Below are positions 17,239 to 26,162 of a stretch of 64,000 nucleotides of DNA, in pieces (position 1 is the first letter of the stretch; every line of letters begins with the position of its first letter). Under the pieces are notes generated by a model. The model made no database searches and was not told where the DNA came from. It saw nothing but the letters and a program-made list of their open reading frames with translations. The position numbers and the translations under genes were made by a program. The DNA is from an uncultured Clostridia bacterium (GTDB lineage Bacteria > Bacillota > Clostridia > Christensenellales > CAAEEZ01), in contig CAKRNA010000002.1 of NCBI GenBank assembly GCA_934365195.1, positions 62,001 through 126,000 on the forward strand, in the 5' to 3' direction.

Positions 17239-17900
17239 TGTTGGATATAGCAATAATTGAGAAAAAAATAGGCTATCGGTTTAAGGATAAAAGCCTTATT
17301 ACCACCGCATTTACGCACGCAAGTTTTTCGCCATACTCTTACGAAAAGTTGGAGTTTTTGGGTGATAGCGTGCTATCTTTAGTGGTAACTGAATATCTTT
17401 ACCAAAATTACCCCGATTTTGACGAGGGCGAACTAACTAAGGCACGAGCGCAAGTGGTGGATAAGCCTCCGCTAAAACAAGTAATTATGTCTATCGGTAT
17501 TGAAAAATATATCCAAATAGGCAGCGGCGAAAGGCAAAATCACCTTGAACAAAGTGATAAACTTTGCGGCGATTTGTTCGAGGCCGTGCTTGGCGCAATC
17601 TACCTTGACGGCGGATACGACGAGGCAAAAAAGTTTGTTTTAAGTGGGCTTGAAAAGACAATAAATGAGGTTGTGAAAGACAAAGAGGCGCTTACCGATT
17701 ACAAGTCAAAACTATTTGAACTTTGCCAAAAAAAGCGCATAGAAAAGCGTTTTGAGTACGAAAAAGAGGGCGAGGACCATCAGCCTGTTTTTACCGCTAT
17801 TTTGTATCTTGACGAAAAAGAGGTAGCGAGGGCTAAGGGAACTAGCAAAAAGAAAGCCGAGCAAGTGGCTTGTAGGATTTGCTTAAAGTCCTGTTTTTAG
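17238..17900 (+). CDS. rnc: Ribonuclease III
   Basis: Double-strand-specific endonuclease for rRNA and mRNA processing. 220 residues: RNase III domain with the signature YEKLEFLGDSVLSLVV and the second acidic motif GDLFEAVLGAIYLDGG, then a C-terminal dsRBD (DYKSKLFELCQKK onward). It begins on the last base of the plsX stop and has no ribosome site of its own, so it depends on reinitiation. Confidence 0.95.
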   Translation: MLDIAIIEKKIGYRFKDKSLITTAFTHASFSPYSYEKLEFLGDSVLSLVVTEYLYQNYPDFDEGELTKARAQVVDKPPLKQVIMSIGIEKYIQIGSGERQNHLEQSDKLCGDLFEAVLGAIYLDGGYDEAKKFVLSGLEKTINEVVKDKEALTDYKSKLFELCQKKRIEKRFEYEKEGEDHQPVFTAILYLDEKEVARAKGTSKKKAEQVACRICLKSCF

Positions 17901-18000
17901 TAATATTTAGTAGGTTTGTTGCTTAAAAATTTGGCTAGCAAAACCTTGGGTAAAAAATGCTTTAATTAAGTAAAAATATCGTGCAATATATTATTTTCTA

Positions 18001-18032
18001 TGTTATAATATTATGGTGTGGGAATTCCACGC
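18001..18032 (+). promoter_or_regulatory. Extended -10 promoter of smc with a hairpin at the predicted mRNA 5' end
   Basis: TGTTATAAT (18001-18009) is an extended -10. Transcription should start near 18016, where GTGTGG (18016-18021) can pair with CCACGC (18027-18032) around GAATT. The hairpin at the very 5' end could stabilise the message; that is inference. Confidence 0.5.
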
Positions 18033-18072
18033 TGATATATTATAACTTTTTTTATTTCTTGCGAGGTAAATT

Positions 18073-21000
18073 TTGAATTTCGAAAAGATTGAATTACAAG
18101 GATTTAAGTCCTTTGCGGACAAGACGGAGATTCCTTTTGCGGACGGAATAACGGGCATTGTAGGGCCTAACGGTTGCGGCAAAAGTAACGTTGCCGACGC
18201 TATTATGTGGGTTTTGGGCGAGCAAAGACCTACGGCTCTTCGTGGTAAGCAAATGAGCGACGTTTTGTTTGCAGGTACCGATACTAGAAAAGCGACTTCA
18301 TACTGCGAAGTTTCGCTTCATTTTGACAACTCCAAAAAGATTTTTCCGGTTGACTTTGAAAAACTTGAAATAACTAGAAAATTGTATAGGTCTGGCGAGA
18401 GCGAGTACTTAATAAACCGTAATAAATGTAGGTTAAAGGACGTTGTGGACATTTTGCACGACACGGGAATCGGTCGTGACGGATACTCTATTATCGGTCA
18501 AGGTAAGGTTGAAAAAATCCTTAGCGCAAAACCTGAGGAAAGAAGAACTATTTTCGAAGAGGCGGCAGGTATCGCTAAGTTTAGGGCGCAAAAATCCGAA
18601 ACCGAAAGAAAACTGCAAAAAACTAACGAAAATATGAACCGTATAAACGATATTTTGCACGAAAAGGAAAATAGGTTAGGTCCGTTAAAACGTCAATCGG
18701 AGCAAGCGATTAAGCAACGTGAAATAAAAGAAGAACTAAAAAGCGAGGAAGTGAACTCGTACGTTTATCAATTCGAAAACAATAGCAAATTCAAGGATAA
18801 AATCAACGCCGAACTTTACAAAATAACTATGGCGTTGTTCGACGCCGAAACCAAGCAAAACGAGGTGGTTACCACCTACGAGCAAACGCAAGAAAAGGCA
18901 AACACTTTGGATAAAGAACTTATCGGGCTAAGAGAGGATAGGACGAAACTGCTAGTTGAGTTTGAAAGGGCGACGGGTAACACCACGCTGTACACCGAAA
19001 GGCTTGAAAACTACAATAAGTCGGTAATCACTTTATCTGAGGAGATAGAGGCTTTTAGCGAGGAACTAACTAGGAAGGCCGACATACTTGCCGTATCCGT
19101 TGAGGAGAGGGAGAATATCATCGGTAGGCTTGCCGAACTTGAAAAGGAGTACAAGGCAAAAGACGACGAGTACCAAGCGCTTGTTAGCGAACTTAACGAG
19201 GAAGAAACTGCACTTGAAATAAGCAATAAAACCATTCTTGAAGTGGAGGAGCAACTTGGCGATATTAAGGGTAATATGAACAAGTATCTTACCGAAAGGG
19301 ATATGCTTAAAGTGAGAATCGAGGAACTTGAAACCGACTTAAACGCTAAAAAATCCGTGCTAAACAAAGGCTACGAGCAACAAAACGAGAATAGAGAAAA
19401 AGTAAATAAATACAACAACGACCGTGGCGCTATAATTCGTAAATCCGAGGTATTAAAGCAAGAGTACGTGGATAAAAAGAACGAAATTAGCGTAGCAACC
19501 AAGGAAAAGGACGCACTAAACAATAGGGCAAGCGCTTTGTCGGGGAAACTTTCGTCGCTTGAAAATATGCGTGCCGAGTACGACGATTACAAGTACTCTG
19601 TGCAACAAATAATGCGTGACACCAAAGTTGACAGCGGCTTAAAGCGTAGGGTACTAGGTGTAATTGCCGAAATAATTAAAGTGCCTGACGGCTTTGAAAC
19701 CGCAATAGAGCAAGTGCTTGGCAATACTTTGCAAAACCTTGTGTGCGAGGACGCTGAGGACGCCGAGTACGTAATTAACTACCTAAAATTCAAAAAGTAC
19801 GGCAGGGTGACGCTTTTACCTATAAATAGTATGCGCTCAGGCTTAAACGGTTGGTCGTTTGAGGGCGCAACCACCGAAAAAGGCTGTCTTGGTGTTGCTT
19901 CTGAGATAGTAAAATACGACGCAAAATTCAAAAACGTAATAGACAGTATTTTGGGTAAAATTTTGGTTGTGGACAATATTTCCAACGCCACCGTTATGGC
20001 TAAAAAGCACAAATACGCTTTCAAAATCGTAACGTTAGACGGCGATATTATATCCCCAAGCGGTTCGTTTACAGGTGGTAGCACCAAGGTGAACGGCGAC
20101 AGCCTACTTACCAAGGAAAAGGAAATAAAGGAGACCAAAACCAAACTTGGCGAGGCAAGTAAGGAACTACTTAAAAAGGAAGAAGAACTAAAAGTTTTAG
20201 AGGGCGAACTTGACGAAATCGTCAAAAAAGTAGACGACCTTAAAGAAGACTTGCATAGGGTGGATTTGTACCTAATGCAAACTAACGAGAGGATTGCTCA
20301 GTTTGACGAGGACTACGACGAGGGCGAGGAAGAAGTTAAGAGGGTTGCTTACGAATTAGAAAGCAAAAAAGCAAGACTAAGCGAGATAATTAAGCAACTT
20401 GCCACCATTGATATCCTTGAAGCAAGGGTAAAGGAAGAAAAGGAAACTAAGGGTAAGTACATCGAGAAATCAAGAACCGTTTCCTCAACGAAAAGAGAGG
20501 AAAAGGAAAGGCTGAGTGAGGCTGTAACCACGCTAAAAATCGAGGTGTTAAACCTAAATAGCAAACTTTCTAACCTTGACGAAACCATAAGAAGCACTAA
20601 GGCAAGGGCAAGCGAACTTAACGAAAAAATAAACGATAACCAAGTAAAAATAAACATTTTAAAAGGTCAAATCACTAATGCTGAAAACGAGGCGAAGAAG
20701 TTTAAACTAAGCGACACAGACCAAGAAAAAATCACTTCGTTAGAGGCTGTAATAAACAAAAAACAAGCCGAAAAAGATAGCCTGCAAGAAACTATTTTGA
20801 AACTTGATAATGAGAAAACAAGGCTAATTAGCGCCGTTACCGACCTAAAAGAAAGGAAGTTCAAGCAGGACGGAATGCTGGAAAGGGTGGATAGTGATAT
20901 GAACGCTTTGGGCGAGTCGATTTTTGAAAACTACGGCTTGACTTACGGCAACGCTTTACCTCTTAAAAAGGAAGATTACGAGTTCAAGGGTAGCGACGAA

Positions 21001-21660
21001 AGAATTAAAAACTTGCGCAGAAGGTTGAACGCCTTAGGCTACGTAAACGAACTTGCGGTTGAGGAATACGAGGAGTGCTTGAAGTCCTATAACGAACTTA
21101 TGGTGCAAAAGGGCGACCTAGACAAAGCAGAGGCGGATTTAAGGCAAATCATTGCCGACTTGTCTAAGGAGATGGAAACGAAATTCTTAGATGCGTTCAA
21201 CAAAATATCCGCAAACTTCGTGGTAATATTTAAGGAACTGTTCGGCGGCGGTAAGGGTGAATTAAGGCTGGAAACCGACGAAACCGACGATATATTAGAG
21301 GCAGGTATCGAAATTTACGCACAACCACCGGGAACGAAACTGCAAAGAATATCGCTACTTAGCGGTGGACAAAAGGCGCTTACGGCTATTGCAATTTTGT
21401 TCGCAATTTTGAAACTAAAACCTATGCCGTTCTGTATTTTGGACGAAATCGAGGCGGCTCTTGACGATGCGAACGCCAGCCTATTTGCAGAGTACTTGCG
21501 TAAGTTTAGTAACGAAACGCAATTTATCGTAATCACTCACCGTAAGCCTACGATGGAACTTACTCATTGTATGTACGGTGTAACGATGCAGGAAAGGGGT
21601 GTGTCTAAGATAGTATCCGTAAAACTAGAGGACGCATTAAAGCAAGTGGAGGAAAAATAA
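18073..21660 (+). CDS. smc: Chromosome segregation protein SMC
   Basis: ATPase of the SMC-ScpAB condensin. 1195 residues: N-terminal head with Walker A GPNGCGKSNV at about residue 32, a long coiled coil, a hinge at roughly 510-670 (GVIAEIIKVPDGFE, SPSGSFTGGS), returning coil, and a C-terminal head with the signature LSGGQKAL and Walker B FCILDEIEAALDD. The start is TTG 18073 with GCGAGG 6 nt upstream; MNFEKIELQGFKSF aligns with other SMCs, so the non-ATG start is well supported. The stop overlaps ftsY (TAATG). Confidence 0.97.
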   Translation: MNFEKIELQGFKSFADKTEIPFADGITGIVGPNGCGKSNVADAIMWVLGEQRPTALRGKQMSDVLFAGTDTRKATSYCEVSLHFDNSKKIFPVDFEKLEITRKLYRSGESEYLINRNKCRLKDVVDILHDTGIGRDGYSIIGQGKVEKILSAKPEERRTIFEEAAGIAKFRAQKSETERKLQKTNENMNRINDILHEKENRLGPLKRQSEQAIKQREIKEELKSEEVNSYVYQFENNSKFKDKINAELYKITMALFDAETKQNEVVTTYEQTQEKANTLDKELIGLREDRTKLLVEFERATGNTTLYTERLENYNKSVITLSEEIEAFSEELTRKADILAVSVEERENIIGRLAELEKEYKAKDDEYQALVSELNEEETALEISNKTILEVEEQLGDIKGNMNKYLTERDMLKVRIEELETDLNAKKSVLNKGYEQQNENREKVNKYNNDRGAIIRKSEVLKQEYVDKKNEISVATKEKDALNNRASALSGKLSSLENMRAEYDDYKYSVQQIMRDTKVDSGLKRRVLGVIAEIIKVPDGFETAIEQVLGNTLQNLVCEDAEDAEYVINYLKFKKYGRVTLLPINSMRSGLNGWSFEGATTEKGCLGVASEIVKYDAKFKNVIDSILGKILVVDNISNATVMAKKHKYAFKIVTLDGDIISPSGSFTGGSTKVNGDSLLTKEKEIKETKTKLGEASKELLKKEEELKVLEGELDEIVKKVDDLKEDLHRVDLYLMQTNERIAQFDEDYDEGEEEVKRVAYELESKKARLSEIIKQLATIDILEARVKEEKETKGKYIEKSRTVSSTKREEKERLSEAVTTLKIEVLNLNSKLSNLDETIRSTKARASELNEKINDNQVKINILKGQITNAENEAKKFKLSDTDQEKITSLEAVINKKQAEKDSLQETILKLDNEKTRLISAVTDLKERKFKQDGMLERVDSDMNALGESIFENYGLTYGNALPLKKEDYEFKGSDERIKNLRRRLNALGYVNELAVEEYEECLKSYNELMVQKGDLDKAEADLRQIIADLSKEMETKFLDAFNKISANFVVIFKELFGGGKGELRLETDETDDILEAGIEIYAQPPGTKLQRISLLSGGQKALTAIAILFAILKLKPMPFCILDEIEAALDDANASLFAEYLRKFSNETQFIVITHRKPTMELTHCMYGVTMQERGVSKIVSVKLEDALKQVEEK

Positions 21661-22553
21661 TGGGATTTTTTGCCAAAATTAAAGAGGGACTGAAAAAAAC
21701 TAAGGACAACTTTTCCAAAAAGTTATACGAGGTTTTTCAAGGCAGAGCCTTAGACGACGACTTTTACGACGAACTAGAAATGGCTATGATATCCTCGGAT
21801 ATGGGCGTGGAGGCATCTTCTACCATTATTGAGGAACTTAAAGATAGGGCGTTTAAAGAGAAAATCAAGACCACAGAGGACGCTAAAAAACTACTTAAAG
21901 AAATTATGGTGGAGAATATCGACTACGAAATCCCTGAGTACGAATATCCGCTAGTTATAATGGTGGCAGGTGTAAACGGCGTCGGCAAAACCACCGCAAT
22001 AGGAAAACTTGCGCATAATTTTAGCGAGCAAGGTAAAAGTGTGGTAATCGCTGCTGCCGATACTTTTAGGGCTGCCGCTAGCGACCAACTATCCGTGTGG
22101 GGCGAGAGGGCAAACGTAAGGGTAATCGCTCACGAGGAAGGCTCTGACCCTGCCAGCGTGGTTTTTGACGCTATCCGTAGCGCAAAGGCAAAGGACACCG
22201 ACGTGCTGCTTATCGATACGGCAGGAAGGTTACACAACAAGAAAAACCTTATGAACGAACTGAATAAGATTTATAGGGTAATAGGTAAGGAGTATCCCGA
22301 GGCTGACCTTAGAACTTACCTTGTGCTAGACGCAACCACAGGTCAAAACGCAGTAAATCAAGCAGAGGCTTTTGACGAAATTATCGACGTGGACGGAATA
22401 ATACTAAACAAACTGGACGGCACGGCTAAGGGCGGCGTGGTTATCGCTATTTGTAGCGAAAAAGAGATACCCGTCGTGTACGTTGGCGTTGGCGAAAAGA
22501 TAAACGACTTGTTGCCGTTTGACGCAACCGAGTTTGTGGACGCAATTCTTTAA
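21660..22553 (+). CDS. ftsY: Signal recognition particle receptor FtsY
   Basis: SRP GTPase at the membrane that docks SRP-ribosome complexes. 297 residues: a short N domain without an acidic A extension, then the G domain with GVNGVGKTTAIGKLA, DTFRAAASDQL, DTAGRLHNKKNLMNEL and NKLDGTAKGG. It shares a TAATG junction with smc, and its partner ffh lies 0.5 kb downstream. Confidence 0.96.
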   Translation: MGFFAKIKEGLKKTKDNFSKKLYEVFQGRALDDDFYDELEMAMISSDMGVEASSTIIEELKDRAFKEKIKTTEDAKKLLKEIMVENIDYEIPEYEYPLVIMVAGVNGVGKTTAIGKLAHNFSEQGKSVVIAAADTFRAAASDQLSVWGERANVRVIAHEEGSDPASVVFDAIRSAKAKDTDVLLIDTAGRLHNKKNLMNELNKIYRVIGKEYPEADLRTYLVLDATTGQNAVNQAEAFDEIIDVDGIILNKLDGTAKGGVVIAICSEKEIPVVYVGVGEKINDLLPFDATEFVDAIL

Positions 22554-22583
22554 AGTTTTTAGGTTTTGTAGGCGTTTTATAGA

Positions 22584-22627
22584 TAGAAAACAAGGGTAAT
22601 ATTGTTAGAAAACAAGTGTAATTTTGT
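22584..22627 (+). repeat. 22-bp imperfect tandem repeat upstream of ylxM
   Basis: Two adjacent 22-nt units (22584-22605, 22606-22627), both starting TAGAAAACAAG and differing at two positions. They are non-coding, between the ftsY stop and the ylxM promoter. Function unknown. Confidence 0.7.
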
Positions 22628-22686
22628 TTTAATATATATAAATATATACTATTTACTAATCAAATTAAAATTGCTTTGTAAAACGA

Positions 22687-22715
22687 TTGACAAAATATTT
22701 GAAATATTGTAAAGT
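22687..22715 (+). promoter_or_regulatory. Promoter of ylxM-ffh
   Basis: TTGACA (22687-22692), 17-nt spacer, TAAAGT (22710-22715). The expected start near 22722 falls inside the left arm of the hairpin at 22717-22742. Confidence 0.65.
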
Positions 22716-22716
22716 A

Positions 22717-22747
22717 AGTGTAAAGGTAAATGCCTTTACACTTTTTT
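22717..22747 (+). terminator. Terminator hairpin overlapping the ylxM promoter
   Basis: AGTGTAAAGG (22717-22726), loop TAAATG, CCTTTACACT (22733-22742), then T to 22747: a 10-bp stem with a U-tract. It should stop transcripts coming from smc-ftsY. Messages started at the promoter just upstream would lack most of the left arm and so escape. Confidence 0.75.
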
Positions 22748-22758
22748 AATGGTGGGAT

Positions 22759-23085
22759 ATGAAAGTAGAAGACAAGGTAGATATCAGTATTTTAAACGAC
22801 GTGTACGGTGGGCTTTTGACTGAGCACCAGCGTGAAATGGTAAGGCTTTACTATGATTGCGATATCTCTTTGTTTGAAATCAGCGAGCAGTTTGGCATAA
22901 GCAGGCAAGCGGTAAGAGATTCGCTTGTTAGGGCGGAAAAGTCCTTAAATATCTACGAGGAAAAACTTGGAATTATCAAAAAAAACAAGGAAATTACCCG
23001 TATGCTAAACAAAATTATTAGCGAAATAACCGATGCTAATATTAAAAACGAAGTTTTGAAAGTGATTGATAAGGTGGAGGAATAA
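22759..23085 (+). CDS. ylxM: YlxM-family putative DNA-binding protein
   Basis: 108-residue helix-turn-helix protein of the YlxM/p13 family, with a sigma-70 region 4-like HTH (YYDCDISLFEISEQFGISRQ, quoted in part). It is nearly always encoded before ffh and is thought to modulate the SRP system; its exact role is not settled. GGTGGG lies before ATG 22759. It overlaps ffh by 1 nt (TAATG). Confidence 0.88.
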   Translation: MKVEDKVDISILNDVYGGLLTEHQREMVRLYYDCDISLFEISEQFGISRQAVRDSLVRAEKSLNIYEEKLGIIKKNKEITRMLNKIISEITDANIKNEVLKVIDKVEE

Positions 23086-24410
23086 TGGCAGCGTTTGAAA
23101 ACCTAAGCGAAAAAATTAACCACGCATTTAGTAAACTTAAAAACAAAGGAAAACTAACCGAGTACGAAATAAAGCAAGCAATGAGAGAGGTGAAAATCGC
23201 ACTTCTTGAGGCGGACGTAAACTTTAAGGTTGTAAAAGATTTTATAAATACGGTTACCGAAAAGGCGATTGGCGAGGATATTTTGTCCAGCCTAACTCCT
23301 GCCCAACAAGTTATCGATATCGTTCACAACGAACTGGTGGAACTTATGGGCGCAAAGCACGAAAAACTTGCAATAAGCAGCAAACCGCCTACAACCATTA
23401 TGATGTGCGGCTTGCAAGGTGCAGGTAAAACCACTATGTGCGGTAAACTTGGCTTAATGCTAAGAAAACAAAACAAAAAAGTAATGCTTGTTGCCTGCGA
23501 TATTTATAGGCCGGCAGCAATAAAGCAACTTGAAGTTGTGTCGGGTAAGGCGGGCGTAGAGTTTTTTAGCGAGGGGCAAATAAACCCTGTTAAAATCGTT
23601 ATCGATGCGCTAGAAGAGGCAAATAGAAAATCTATCGATTACGTTATCGTGGATACGGCTGGTAGGCTTCATATTGACGAAACCTTAATGCAAGAACTTA
23701 TCGACGTTAAAAAGGTGCTTAAACCTAACGAAATCTTGCTTACGGTTGACGCTATGACCGGTCAAGACGCAGTAAACGTTGCCGAAACCTTTAATGAAAA
23801 ACTGGATATCACGGGCGTAGTGCTTACAAAACTTGACGGTGACACTCGTGGCGGTGCGGCTCTTTCTATTAGGGCGGTGACGGGTAAGCCTATTAAATTC
23901 TCCGGCGTAGGCGAAAAAATGGAGGACGTAGAGCCTTTCCACCCGGACAGAATGGCGTCAAGAATACTCGGTATGGGCGACGTGCTTACCTTGATTGAAA
24001 AGGCTAAGGACGCAATCAGCGAAGAAGAAGCAATGAAAATGCAGAAAAAACTGCGTGAAAGAGGCTTTACTTTGGAAGATTACCTTACCCAAATGGAAAG
24101 TATGAAAAAGATGGGCAATATGAACGATATTATCGGCATGATTCCCGGTTTTAGCAAAATGGCAAAAGGCCCTATGAATATCGACGAAAAGCAAATGGAT
24201 AGGACTAAGGCGATAATTCAATCGATGACCAAACGTGAAAGATTGAACCCGGATATAATAAAAGCCTCTCAAAGAAAGAGGATTGCCCAAGGCTCAGGCA
24301 CTAGCATTCAGGAAGTAAACCAACTGCTAAAACAGTTTGAAATGGCAAAGCAAATGATGAAGAAAATGCAAGGCGGAAAACGTTTTGGCAAAATGCCTTT
24401 TGGCTTTTAA
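23085..24410 (+). CDS. ffh: Signal recognition particle protein Ffh
   Basis: SRP54 GTPase that binds signal peptides and SRP RNA. 441 residues: NG domains with GLQGAGKTTMCGKLG, DTAGRLHIDETLMQEL and TKLDGDTRGG, then a Met-rich M domain (SMTKRERLNPDIIKASQRKR in part, ending KMQGGKRFGKMPFGF). The SRP RNA gene is not visible in this window. Confidence 0.97.
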   Translation: MAAFENLSEKINHAFSKLKNKGKLTEYEIKQAMREVKIALLEADVNFKVVKDFINTVTEKAIGEDILSSLTPAQQVIDIVHNELVELMGAKHEKLAISSKPPTTIMMCGLQGAGKTTMCGKLGLMLRKQNKKVMLVACDIYRPAAIKQLEVVSGKAGVEFFSEGQINPVKIVIDALEEANRKSIDYVIVDTAGRLHIDETLMQELIDVKKVLKPNEILLTVDAMTGQDAVNVAETFNEKLDITGVVLTKLDGDTRGGAALSIRAVTGKPIKFSGVGEKMEDVEPFHPDRMASRILGMGDVLTLIEKAKDAISEEEAMKMQKKLRERGFTLEDYLTQMESMKKMGNMNDIIGMIPGFSKMAKGPMNIDEKQMDRTKAIIQSMTKRERLNPDIIKASQRKRIAQGSGTSIQEVNQLLKQFEMAKQMMKKMQGGKRFGKMPFGF

Positions 24411-24470
24411 TAATAATTAGGTACGCCTATTTATATACAATTTTAGAAAATATTTTTGGAGGAACAAAAA

Positions 24471-24716
24471 ATGGCAGTTAAATTAAGATTAACCAGAATG
24501 GGAGCAAAAAAAGCACCTTTTTATCGTATCGTAGCAACCGATTCAAGAAAGGCTAGAGATGGACAATACATCGAGCAAGTTGGTATTTACGATCCAACCA
24601 AAGAGCCTGCAATGGTAAAAATCGACGCTGAAGTTGCTAAAAAATGGATTGCTAACGGCGCTCAACCTACCGATACCGTTCGTGACTTGCTAAGAAAACA
24701 AGGCATTATCGAATAA
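24471..24716 (+). CDS. rpsP: Ribosomal protein S16
   Basis: 81-residue 30S protein with MAVKLRLTRMGAKKAPFYRI, ATDSRKARDG and IGIYDP-type VGIYDPTKEP. ATG 24471 is fixed by GGAGG at 24458-24462; an in-frame ATG at 24456 would place that site inside the gene. It heads the conserved rpsP-khpA-rimM-trmD order. Confidence 0.96.
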   Translation: MAVKLRLTRMGAKKAPFYRIVATDSRKARDGQYIEQVGIYDPTKEPAMVKIDAEVAKKWIANGAQPTDTVRDLLRKQGIIE

Positions 24717-24729
24717 TTCGAGGCGAAAA

Positions 24730-24966
24730 ATGGTAGAACTTGTAAAATATATCGTCACAGAATTAGTTGGCGAGGGTAAAGACTTTACTGTGGAACTTGA
24801 AAACGCTGAGGACGAGTACTGCGATATAGTCGTAACCATATCTTCCGACGATATAGGCAAGATTATAGGTAAACAAGGTAAGATTGCAAAAGCAATTAGA
24901 ACTATCGTTAAATCTGCCTCTAATAAGGAAGGTAAAAAATATAACGTTGTAATCAACGAAAAATAA
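24730..24966 (+). CDS. khpA: KH-domain RNA-binding protein KhpA
   Basis: 78 residues, a single KH domain with the SDDIGKIIGKQGKIAKAI loop (GxxG = GKQG) that contacts RNA. KhpA works with KhpB/Jag in cell-envelope and division control in Gram-positive bacteria. GAGG precedes the ATG. It overlaps rimM by one base. Confidence 0.93.
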   Translation: MVELVKYIVTELVGEGKDFTVELENAEDEYCDIVVTISSDDIGKIIGKQGKIAKAIRTIVKSASNKEGKKYNVVINEK

Positions 24967-25478
24967 TGCAAGAAAAAATCGTGGTAGGTAAGATTCTTAA
25001 ATCGCAAGGTATTAAAGGCGAAGTAAAGGTTTTACCGATTACCGACGACGTAGCAAGGTTTAAAAGGTTAAAAACCGTCTTTATAAGTGGTAACGAGTAC
25101 AAGGTGGAATCTGTAAGGATAGATTCTTCCTTTGCTTACGTTAAACTTGAGGGGGTAAATGACCGAAACACCGCCGATACGTTGAAAGACAAAGAAATTC
25201 TTATTGATAGAAAGGACGCTGTAAAACTACCTGAGGGTAGTTATTTTGTCGTTGATTTGATAGGTTGCACGGTGCTAGTCGAGGACGAAAAGATAGGCAC
25301 GCTTATCTACGTTCTTGACTACACGGGCGGAGCAAACGTGTACGAGGTTACGCTTGATAGCGGCAAAACTTTGATGTTTCCTGCCTTAAAGAAAGTGCTA
25401 AAAACTATCGATATCGAAAGCAAAACGATTGTTCTTGACAAGGCTAGTTTGGACGAGGTGGCAGTTTATGAAGATTAA
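24966..25478 (+). CDS. rimM: Ribosome maturation factor RimM
   Basis: Assists 30S assembly by binding S19. 170 residues: N-terminal RimM barrel (VVGKILKSQGIKGEVKV) and C-terminal PRC-barrel (LIGCTVLVEDEKIGTLI, MFPALKKVLK). The TAATG junction with khpA implies coupling. trmD starts inside its last 11 nt. Confidence 0.95.
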   Translation: MQEKIVVGKILKSQGIKGEVKVLPITDDVARFKRLKTVFISGNEYKVESVRIDSSFAYVKLEGVNDRNTADTLKDKEILIDRKDAVKLPEGSYFVVDLIGCTVLVEDEKIGTLIYVLDYTGGANVYEVTLDSGKTLMFPALKKVLKTIDIESKTIVLDKASLDEVAVYED

Positions 25479-26160
25479 CGTTGCAACGCTTTTCCCTGAG
25501 GTGTACGAGGCTTTAAACAGCGGTATTATCGGGAAGGCTATTGAAGAAAAATTGTTCGAGGTAAACGTAGTAAACATACGTGATTTTTCCTTGGATAAAC
25601 ACAAACATTGCGACGACTATTCTTTTGGCGGTGGGGCAGGAATGATAATGTGCCCGCAACCTTTATGCGATACAATCGACCACCTTGACAAGTGTCATAA
25701 AGCGACTAGAATATATATGTCGCCAAAAGGAAAACCCTTATCTCAGAGTGACGTGGAAAGGCTTGCAAAACTGGACGAAATCGTGCTTGTTAGCGGAAGT
25801 TACGAAGGGATAGACGAAAGGGTAATCGAAAGCGAAATAGACGAGGAAATATCTATAGGCGATTACGTTTTAACCAGCGGTGATTTGCCGTGTATGGTGC
25901 TAATAAACGCTATTGCAAGATATATCCCGGGGGTGCTTGGAAACGAAGAAACGACTAATGAGGAAAGTTTTGTAAAAGGGCTGCTAGAATATCCTCAATA
26001 CACACGCCCAAGTGACTATAAAGGTATGAAAGTTCCCGACGTTTTGCTAAGTGGTAACCACCAAGAAATAGCAAAATGGAGGCTAAATAAACAATTAGAA
26101 ATCACTCAAAAGGTGCGTCCTGATTTGTACCAGAAGTACCTTGAAAATAAGGAGAAATAG
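25468..26160 (+). CDS. trmD: tRNA (guanine(37)-N(1))-methyltransferase
   Basis: Knotted SPOUT methyltransferase that forms m1G37 and prevents frameshifting. 230 residues, starting MKINVATLFPEVYEAL, with GGGAGMIM, LVSGSYEGIDER, DYVLTSGDLP and the C-terminal PDVLLSGNHQEIAKWR. ATG 25468 overlaps rimM by 11 nt with GAGGTGG upstream; the earlier in-frame start would add a segment foreign to the family. Confidence 0.96.
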   Translation: MKINVATLFPEVYEALNSGIIGKAIEEKLFEVNVVNIRDFSLDKHKHCDDYSFGGGAGMIMCPQPLCDTIDHLDKCHKATRIYMSPKGKPLSQSDVERLAKLDEIVLVSGSYEGIDERVIESEIDEEISIGDYVLTSGDLPCMVLINAIARYIPGVLGNEETTNEESFVKGLLEYPQYTRPSDYKGMKVPDVLLSGNHQEIAKWRLNKQLEITQKVRPDLYQKYLENKEK

Positions 26161-26162
26161 TT

